A stretch of 64,000 bases of DNA from Curtobacterium ammoniigenes NBRC 101786 (GTDB lineage: Bacteria > Actinomycetota > Actinomycetes > Actinomycetales > Microbacteriaceae): NCBI RefSeq assembly GCF_001571045.1, contig NZ_BCSV01000002.1, forward strand, positions 1 to 64,000, written 5' to 3'. The position numbers and the translations under genes were made by a program. Below, one piece after another: positions 58,542-64,000 of the stretch. The notes beneath the pieces are model-generated. The model ran no database searches. It had not been told where the DNA came from and saw only the letters and a program-made list of their open reading frames with translations. The stretch's first letter is position 1. Each line of letters opens with the position of its first letter.

Positions 58542-59611
58542 GCCGGTGGTGGCGACAGCCCGCGACCGATGGCAAACACGGCGCGCCGGAACCGACAGCG
58601 GCCTCCCGGTGGTGGCGCGTCGGCGCCGATGACCTCGGGCACCCGCTCGGCTTTTTCGGGCGAGGGGTCTGGGGCTTGTACGGCCTGTTCGCGGTGGTGA
58701 TCGCGTATCAGGCGCTCGTGCTCGGGGGCCCGGCGGAGCGGCAGCCGCTCACCGTGTTCGCGCTCGCCCTGGCGGTGTCGGCGGGTCCGCTCGTGACGAT
58801 GCGCGCGCCGACGCCGCTCCCCCGCAGGCTGGCGTGGACGGTCGTGGGTGTGGTGGTGGTCGTGACGGTCATCGTGACGTGGACGCAGCCGTTCCACGAT
58901 CGTCCGCCGGTGTACACGGCATGGGAGCTGGGCGCCGACAACGCACTGCTCTTCTGCCTGACGATTCGCGGCCGAACCGGGATCGCCTGGGTCGCTGAGG
59001 GGCTGTCGCTCGCCCTCATCGCGCTCTGGAGCACGCTGGTCACCGGTTCACCCCTGTACGGCATCGGATTCAGTTGGACGCAGGCGACGACGCTCCTCGC
59101 GTGCAGCGTGTTCGCGGTGGGGCTGCATCGCACTGCACGCGCGATCGCCGCGTATCGCGAGAGCGCGCGCATCCGCGCCGATCAGGAGGCACGCGCTGCT
59201 GTCGCCGCCGAAGGCGCAGTCGCCGCGTTGGACGCGATCCGCCGGCTTGCGCTGAAGCCCTTGCGGGCAATCGCTTCTGGCGGCCGGCCTGCGCCGCTCG
59301 AGGTTCGGGTCGCGGAGGCGGCGATCCGCGATCTCTTGCGTGGCCGAAGCTTGGCGCGTCCCCCGCTAGTCGATGCGCTTCGTGACCTCCGGTTGCGCGG
59401 GGTCGATGTGTCGCTGCTCGATGACACAGTGCCGAGCAATGACGCGGCGCCGGGCGAGGATGCGTCACCCACACTCGACGCGGCAGCCGCGTGGGTCGTC
59501 CATGCGATCGACGGCCTGGAAGCAACTGAAGTGACGATCCGCATCGCCCACGGCGGCCGGCTCACGATCGCCGCAGACGGCGAGCTGCTCGCCGAGCGCT
59601 CCGTCCGGTAG
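58538..59611 (+). CDS. Membrane protein, third gene of the two-component operon (kinase-like, no catalytic motifs)
   Basis: A 357-residue protein with a membrane N-terminal half (GLYGLFAVVIAYQALVLGG, TVVGVVVVVTVIVTW, GIAWVAEGLSLALIALW) and a helical cytoplasmic part (AIAAYRESARIRADQEARAAVAAEGAVAALDAIRRLALKPLRAI). The end (LRDLRLRGVDVSLLDDTV, AAAWVVHAIDGLEATEVTIRIAHGGRLTIAADGE) follows the order of a histidine-kinase ATPase domain, but has no His box, N box or DxGxG. It may be a pseudokinase partner of the preceding kinase. Coupling by ATGA overlap supports joint function. Confidence 0.65.
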   Translation: MSRWWRQPATDGKHGAPEPTAASRWWRVGADDLGHPLGFFGRGVWGLYGLFAVVIAYQALVLGGPAERQPLTVFALALAVSAGPLVTMRAPTPLPRRLAWTVVGVVVVVTVIVTWTQPFHDRPPVYTAWELGADNALLFCLTIRGRTGIAWVAEGLSLALIALWSTLVTGSPLYGIGFSWTQATTLLACSVFAVGLHRTARAIAAYRESARIRADQEARAAVAAEGAVAALDAIRRLALKPLRAIASGGRPAPLEVRVAEAAIRDLLRGRSLARPPLVDALRDLRLRGVDVSLLDDTVPSNDAAPGEDASPTLDAAAAWVVHAIDGLEATEVTIRIAHGGRLTIAADGELLAERSVR

Positions 59612-59617
59612 GTGGCG

Positions 59618-59797
59618 CTACCCGCCCGACCCGTTCCCGCTGACGGTCCCGTCGGGCTGCGGCAGCACGTCGTTGGCGAGCCACGGGAACACCCACGTGA
59701 ACAGCACATACACGATGAGGAGCAGCAGGACGATGAGCTCGATCACTTTGAGGGCGCGGGGTCCGGGCAGGATTCGCCAGACGAGGGGGAAGATCAC
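59618..59797 (-). CDS. Small single-pass membrane protein coupled to sortase
   Basis: A 59-residue protein: a short basic start (FPLVWRILPGPRALKV), one long helix (IELIVLLLLIVYVLFTWVFPWL) and a Gly/Ser tail. GTG at 59795-59797 overlaps the sortase stop as GTGA. I do not recognise a named family; the layout suggests a partner of the class E sortase. Confidence 0.72.
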   Translation of the reverse strand: MIFPLVWRILPGPRALKVIELIVLLLLIVYVLFTWVFPWLANDVLPQPDGTVSGNGSGG

Positions 59798-60681
59798 TGC
59801 GGCGCCTCCGTCAGTTCGGCCGGGGTGCCGGCTGATGCTTGCATCCAGTAGTCGAGCTTGGCGTGCACAATGTACCGCTGATACGCGAACCACTCCGGGT
59901 TGCACGAGGTGAGTGTGAGCCAGTGATCGTTCGGTCCGGGTTGCACGCCGGGCTGGTCGGGCACGGGCGCGATCACTTTCAGGGCGGTGGGCAGCACGAT
60001 CTCGGTGCTGGTGACTTTGTAGACGTACCAGACGTCGAAGTTCTTCGACGCATCGGTGACCCGCACCACAATCGCGTCGCCGACTTTGATGGTCGCGATC
60101 TGGTTGAGCGGCTTGCCGTAGGTCACGCGGTGGCCGGCGACGGCGAAGTTGCCCTGGGCGCCGGGCATTGCCGTGCCCTGGTAGTGGCCGAGCCCGACCG
60201 AGTCGAGCACTTTCACCCGGTCGGTGCCCTCGCCGATCGGCTTGTTGTAGTCGAGGCCGAAGCGCGGGATCTGCATCGTGCCGAAGACGCTGCCGATCCC
60301 CGACGGCTCCGCGAGCACGGGTGCGGGGCCGTGCTGCTCGACGGGCGCAGCGGATGCTGACGCCGACGGAGACGCGGGCTTCGGCGCCGCGACGGGCTTC
60401 TGGTGCAGGTTCTGGATCAACGCTGACTGGTGCTGCGACGCGACGAGGTCGGTCCACCACGCGTTCCACACCGCATACAGGACGACACCGACGCCCCCGA
60501 TGATGAGCAGCTCGGCGAGCAGCGACACGAGCAGCATGAGCGGACCGCGTCGCCGGCGCTCGCGGCGCGGTCGGGGGCGGAGGCCCGGATCACCCGAGTC
60601 GGATCCCGCGCCTCCCGATGTGGCCGCCGCGGGCTCGTCCGTCGCCTGCTCGCTGCTGGGCAGCGTGTGCGATGTGGTCAC
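59794..60681 (-). CDS. srtE: Class E sortase
   Basis: A 295-residue transpeptidase that anchors LAxTG proteins to the wall. Basic cytoplasmic start (PRPRRERRRRG), signal anchor (PLMLLVSLLAELLIIGGVGVVLYAVWNAWW), Pro/Ala-rich linker, then the sortase barrel. Catalytic residues: His about 184 (NFAVAGHRVTYGKPL), Cys about 260 (WLTLTSCNPEW) and Arg about 269 (YQRYIVH). GTG start. A protein with LAFTG, the class E signal, is encoded next to it. Confidence 0.93.
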   Translation of the reverse strand: MTTSHTLPSSEQATDEPAAATSGGAGSDSGDPGLRPRPRRERRRRGPLMLLVSLLAELLIIGGVGVVLYAVWNAWWTDLVASQHQSALIQNLHQKPVAAPKPASPSASASAAPVEQHGPAPVLAEPSGIGSVFGTMQIPRFGLDYNKPIGEGTDRVKVLDSVGLGHYQGTAMPGAQGNFAVAGHRVTYGKPLNQIATIKVGDAIVVRVTDASKNFDVWYVYKVTSTEIVLPTALKVIAPVPDQPGVQPGPNDHWLTLTSCNPEWFAYQRYIVHAKLDYWMQASAGTPAELTEAPQ

Positions 60682-60846
60682 GGGAGAGCCCCCTCAAGCT
60701 GTTCCGGAAGTGCAAGGTCTATCAGATCACGACAATCGCTCGGATCGAAGGGATCTGTACGAGTCGACAGCGGGCCGCGTAGTGATCCCGCCAGGCGCGC
60801 TCCGAGCAAACAGCAGCGTCGCTATGTGGATACGTGCCGAGCAAAC

Positions 60847-60887
60847 GGCTGCGGGCCCCGAGTCACAGTGACTCGGGGCCCGCAGCC
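60847..60887 (-). terminator. 20-bp perfect inverted repeat after the LAFTG gene
   Basis: Bases 60847-60866 and 60868-60887 are exact reverse complements (arms begin GGCTGCGGGCCCCGAG) around one base. It lies 35 bp past the stop of the LAFTG gene and before the sortase gene. There is no T-run. The remaining 60682-60846 should hold the sortase promoter. Confidence 0.8.
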
Positions 60888-60921
60888 GGGGATGGTCGGG
60901 TACCTCTAGCTTGATGCTATG

Positions 60922-61470
60922 TTATGCGTTTTCGCGCTGGCGACGGACGGCACCCATCACGAAGATGAGCGCGCCACCGAGGACGACTGCGCCACCGGCA
61001 CCCCAGACGAGGAGCATCGGGACGGTCGAACCCGTGAACGCGAGCGTTCCGGTGCTGCTGGACGAGCCGACGGCGGCGACGGAGTCAGCCGGGACGACGG
61101 TCAGCGACGCGGTGCCGACGTTGCCGGAGGTGGCTCCGGTCGCGGTCAGCGTGTAGGTGCCGCTGGCGCCCTGCGGGAAGGTGACCATCACTGCGACGGA
61201 GCCGCTTGCAGAGGCCTTCTTGACCTCGGTGACGGTCGTGGTGGGCAGTGCACCGAGCGTGACCGCTCCGGCGCCGGTGACCGAGATGTCAACGTTCTCG
61301 TTCGCAGCGAAGGCTCCCTGCGCGAAGTTGACGGTGACCGTTCCGCCGGCGACAACGCTTCCCTGAACTGAAACGCTGCTGGCCGGAACGTATCCGGCGG
61401 CGTTGGCCGCGGCGGGCGTGGCCAGCATGGCGGCGGCCGCGAGCACGACCGCAACGATGAACTTCTTCAT
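60922..61470 (-). CDS. LAFTG-anchored surface protein
   Basis: A 182-residue wall-anchored protein. Signal peptide: MKKFIVAVVLAAAAMLATPAAANA. The body is an Ig-like beta domain (VSVQGSVVAGGTVTVNF, VTLGALPTTTVTEVKKASASGSVAVMVTFPQGASGTYTLTATG). The sorting signal is LAFTG, followed by a helix (VPMLLVWGAGGAVVLGGALIFVMG) and basic tail RRQRENA. LAxTG is the class E sortase motif. Function beyond surface display is unknown. Confidence 0.9.
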   Translation of the reverse strand: MKKFIVAVVLAAAAMLATPAAANAAGYVPASSVSVQGSVVAGGTVTVNFAQGAFAANENVDISVTGAGAVTLGALPTTTVTEVKKASASGSVAVMVTFPQGASGTYTLTATGATSGNVGTASLTVVPADSVAAVGSSSSTGTLAFTGSTVPMLLVWGAGGAVVLGGALIFVMGAVRRQRENA

Positions 61471-61531
61471 AAGTGATCCCCAGAGTGAGCGCATGCACTG
61501 CCCCAGGTGGCCAGCGCTTTACGAGTGAGAC

Positions 61532-63358
61532 TCACTGTAACGGGTTTTCACAGGTAACTACCACCCCTTTTGTAACAGTCGGGTGAACTCCGGGCGTGCC
61601 GCCGATACTCACGGCCGACTTGCTCAGGTTGCTCGCACCGAGGAACTCGACCCGGAGCGTCGTCGTTTGCCCTGGTCGGAGCAGGGTTTGGAACTGAACC
61701 ACCGGGTACGAGCCGTCGCTCGTGGTCTGCGGGCTCGCTGGCTGTCCGTCCTGAGAGGCGCCGACAAATACCCCAGATTTAGGGGCATAGATCGCGACGT
61801 TTGTGCGAATCAGGCCGGGCGGTACACCGAACTCCCCACCCCCCGTCACATAGCGTGGGAGGCGCGTGGCCGCGTCGGTCGGCGCCGTACTGGTCAGCGT
61901 GACGGTGGCTACCCACGTTGGGCGACCGTCCTTCCGGCACTGGGCCCGGCCGACGCCCGACGAGGTCGTCAAGTAGTAATCCATCTTCGCGCCTGTCGCG
62001 TCGTTCAGATAGACGCCGAACTGTTGGTTCGAGGCTGTGGACTGTGGCAGGAGTGTCGCGACCGCGGTCGGTGCGATGATCTTCTCTTCGCTCGGCGTCG
62101 CACTCCAGACGAGCACACGACCCTCGCCAGCGGCCTGCGTGATAGCCGCGATGAGTTGCTTGGCGTCGAATCCGCCGCTCGAGATCTTCGTGAACACGGC
62201 CGAGGCTGCGCTCGCGAAGAGCGCGTCCTGGAGTGTGGGGTTGTTGTAGCGGTCGTACACGTCGGAGAGCAGGAGCTTGACCGCGCTGTCGGAGGTCAAG
62301 GTGTCGCCACTCGGCAGCGGGATCGGGCCTGTGGCCTTGAGCATGTAGCTCAAGGTGACCGGATCGATCGAGATCACACCGTCGACCCCGGTGCCGAATT
62401 TCTTCGCCCACATCGCCTTGGCGAGCTGCGCGCTCGTGTCGAATCGCGGCGTTAGCGTGACGTCCTGCATGTATTCGCCCGTGATGGGCCCGTAAAGGCC
62501 CTTGGTGTCCGTCGCGAGCGGGAGGATGGGTGTCCTGTACGGACCGAAGGCTTTCCCCGGGGCTTGCTGTTCAAGGCTGATCTTGCCGTCGGCAATGTGC
62601 ACGAGCGCTACGGCGCCCGGAATACCGCCGCCTGCTCGAAGCTCCGCATTGTTCTGGAACAAGAGCAGGTAGTTGCGCTGTCCGTTCACGGCGAGCATCG
62701 TCGGCAGGAGCTGCGCGACCCGATTCACCGTGTCGAGTTGCGCGCTGGTGGACGTCAACTCGATCTGCAGTTGGTCGACCGCGGTGTCGATGGCGGACAG
62801 CGTGGTTTTGGTGCTGATCTGCGCGGCCTGCACACGGGCCCGATGCAGGGCGTCGGTCGCCTTTGCGACGGCCGGTGCTGCGGCAACCAATGGTTGGAGG
62901 TTGAGCTTGCCGTCGACAGGCTTGAAGGTTGCGGTGCTGATTCCCCCGAGCTGGCTCGCCAGCGGGGTGACTGCACCGGTCGAGACGGTATCGACGACGG
63001 CCGCGATCTGCCGGACTGCCCGGAGATCGCTCCCGATGAGCGGGGTGACCTCAGCTGTCCGCCAGACAGGATCGCTGGTGAGGGACCGGGCGTCGTCCGC
63101 CTTCTGCTGCAACGTTTTCGCGGTTTGAACTGCTTCCGACGTGTTGGTAGCGGTGATTTCTGACTTCAGCGTGCCGACCAGCGCGACGGCTTGGGTGAGA
63201 TCCCGCTTCGCGATCAGCGCGCGCACGCCTACCCATGCGACTGCCGCAACGAGGATGAGGATGATGGCGAGGACGACCCACAGGACAATGCGCCTCGGCG
63301 AGGCCCCCTCGGCCCGGTGGGGCCGCCCTGCACGTCGAGACGATGGGATGTCCGACAT
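61532..63358 (-). CDS. DUF4012-domain membrane-anchored protein
   Basis: A 608-residue protein. A basic start (SSRRAGRPHRAEGASPRR) is followed by one helix (IVLWVVLAIILILVAAVAWVGVRAL), a coiled region (LTQAVALVGTLKSEI, VQTAKTLQQKADDA) and the DUF4012 domain: NYLLLFQNNAELRAGGGIPGAVALVHIADGKI, TPRFDTSAQLAKAMWAKKFGTGVDGVISIDPVTLSYMLKATGPI. Such proteins occur with envelope polysaccharide genes. The role is unknown. It is divergent from the VanZ gene with 32 bp between. Confidence 0.86.
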   Translation of the reverse strand: MSDIPSSRRAGRPHRAEGASPRRIVLWVVLAIILILVAAVAWVGVRALIAKRDLTQAVALVGTLKSEITATNTSEAVQTAKTLQQKADDARSLTSDPVWRTAEVTPLIGSDLRAVRQIAAVVDTVSTGAVTPLASQLGGISTATFKPVDGKLNLQPLVAAAPAVAKATDALHRARVQAAQISTKTTLSAIDTAVDQLQIELTSTSAQLDTVNRVAQLLPTMLAVNGQRNYLLLFQNNAELRAGGGIPGAVALVHIADGKISLEQQAPGKAFGPYRTPILPLATDTKGLYGPITGEYMQDVTLTPRFDTSAQLAKAMWAKKFGTGVDGVISIDPVTLSYMLKATGPIPLPSGDTLTSDSAVKLLLSDVYDRYNNPTLQDALFASAASAVFTKISSGGFDAKQLIAAITQAAGEGRVLVWSATPSEEKIIAPTAVATLLPQSTASNQQFGVYLNDATGAKMDYYLTTSSGVGRAQCRKDGRPTWVATVTLTSTAPTDAATRLPRYVTGGGEFGVPPGLIRTNVAIYAPKSGVFVGASQDGQPASPQTTSDGSYPVVQFQTLLRPGQTTTLRVEFLGASNLSKSAVSIGGTPGVHPTVTKGVVVTCENPLQ

Positions 63359-63390
63359 GCCCTCATCCTAGGTGGCCGTACGATCGGGGG

Positions 63391-63873
63391 ATGGTGCGGC
63401 GGCTTGGGCGGGGCGAGCGCATTGTTCTGGTGTGCGTGCTCGTCGGTATGGCGCTGGTTGCGTTCTGGCCCACCCACGTCGACCGCCCTGTCGCGCCGGA
63501 GCTCAGTGCAGTTCTTACGTTCCTGCACCATCACGGGGTGCCGCGCTGGTTCGACTACAACACCGTTCAGTTCAGCGCGAACATCATCCTGTTTATGCCG
63601 TTTGGCGCTCTGGTTGCTTCGATGTTTCCACGATCGTTGTGGTGGTCGAGCGTTGCCCTCGGTGCGAGCGCGTCGTTCCTCATCGAGTTTGTGCAAGAGG
63701 AGTTCTTGCACGGGCGCACCGCTGATCCTGGCGACGTCCTTTCGAACACGATTGGCGCGGCTGTCGGCGGCTTGCTTGCGGCAGCGGCGGGGGGCCCGTG
63801 GTCTACTCGCGGAGGCCCATCGAGTTCGACCGGTACCAGTCGATGGTGGAGCGCAGACCGTCTTCGAGGCTGA
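63391..63873 (+). CDS. VanZ-family membrane protein
   Basis: A 160-residue protein with four helices ([72 protein letters not shown]). [22 protein letters not shown] and [19 protein letters not shown] are typical of VanZ-like proteins. The last 25 residues are Ser/Gly/Arg-rich and lie over the convergent fucose gene, so they may be a late stop and not conserved sequence. Confidence 0.84.
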   Translation: MVRRLGRGERIVLVCVLVGMALVAFWPTHVDRPVAPELSAVLTFLHHHGVPRWFDYNTVQFSANIILFMPFGALVASMFPRSLWWSSVALGASASFLIEFVQEEFLHGRTADPGDVLSNTIGAAVGGLLAAAAGGPWSTRGGPSSSTGTSRWWSADRLRG

Positions 63874-64000
63874 TCTGGGCTGTCCAGCCGGCGTCGCGGA
63901 GCTTGCTCACGTCAAGGAGCTTCTGCGGGGTTCCGTCCGGTTTGGACGTGTCCCACCGGGTTTCCCCTTCAAAGCCGACGAGCCGCGCGATCGTTTCGGC
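63803..64000 (-). CDS. fcl: GDP-L-fucose synthase, C-terminal end (partial)
   Basis: The last 65 codons of a gene that runs off the right edge, with stop TAG at 63803-63805. The sequence ([51 protein letters not shown]) is the C-terminus of WcaG/Fcl enzymes that make GDP-L-fucose from the 4-keto sugar. It points to envelope glycan synthesis beyond the window. It overlaps the VanZ gene by 71 bp in opposite direction. Confidence 0.85.
   Translation of the reverse strand, partial: AETIARLVGFEGETRWDTSKPDGTPQKLLDVSKLRDAGWTAQISLEDGLRSTIDWYRSNSMGLRE

Overview
The window looks like a chromosomal segment of a high-GC, motile actinobacterium, probably of the Microbacteriaceae type. The reasons are the GC-rich third codon positions, the frequent GTG/TTG starts and ATGA/GTGA stop-start overlaps, the flagellum without outer-membrane ring genes, the class E sortase with an LAFTG substrate, and the CWB2 and DUF4012 proteins. 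The family assignment is an inference; there is no rRNA or other marker gene here.

About 2.4-32 kb is a nearly complete flagellar locus. On the minus strand, reading from about 27.9 kb down to 2.4 kb, the order is fliC, fliD, fliS, a FliT-position gene, flgB-flgC-fliE-fliF-fliG-fliH-fliI-fliJ, an NlpC/P60 hydrolase, fliK-flgD-flgE, a gap, then flbD-motA-motB-fliM-fliN-fliO-fliP-fliQ-fliR-flhB-flhA, a degenerate FlhF-like gene, csrA and a FliA-type sigma factor. On the plus strand are flgN-flgK-flgL-fliW and a second FlgN-like gene. Four intergenic sites (before flbD, flgB, fliC and flgN) share the pattern CTTAC, exactly 15 nt, then RCCGATAR, which is close to the sigma-28 promoter and matches the fliA gene in the locus. 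CsrA and FliW at opposite ends suggest a FliW-CsrA-flagellin feedback loop. No chemotaxis genes are present, and FliM lacks the N-terminal CheY-binding motif. A 36-codon TTG-start membrane peptide with a strong ribosome binding site and flanking hairpins sits in antisense orientation in the flgE/flbD gap; I cannot explain it.

About 32-45.5 kb is carbohydrate utilisation. It holds an SGNH hydrolase, a GH3 beta-glucosidase and an ABM-domain protein, then a minus-strand operon for rhamnogalacturonan: a Tat-exported beta-helix protein, a YesL-like membrane protein, a lipoprotein binding protein, two permeases, a rhamnogalacturonan acetylesterase, a DUF1961/YesU-like protein and a PL26/YetA-like exo-lyase. 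The operon is preceded by LacI-type operator candidates and bounded by a 19-bp direct repeat that matches the 3' end of the ABM gene.

About 45.6-64 kb is mixed. It has a beta-propeller/CWB2 surface protein, an SGNH hydrolase, two polytopic GT-C-type glycosyltransferases, a cupin, a TetR regulator with a perfect palindrome upstream, an esterase, a LysR regulator divergent from a TDT-family transporter, a DUF1801 protein, a three-gene response regulator/histidine kinase/kinase-like membrane protein operon, an LAFTG surface protein with class E sortase and a small membrane partner, a DUF4012 protein, a VanZ-family protein, and the 3' end of a GDP-L-fucose synthase gene. The left edge (1-587) and 2162-2284 carry GC-rich tandem repeats.
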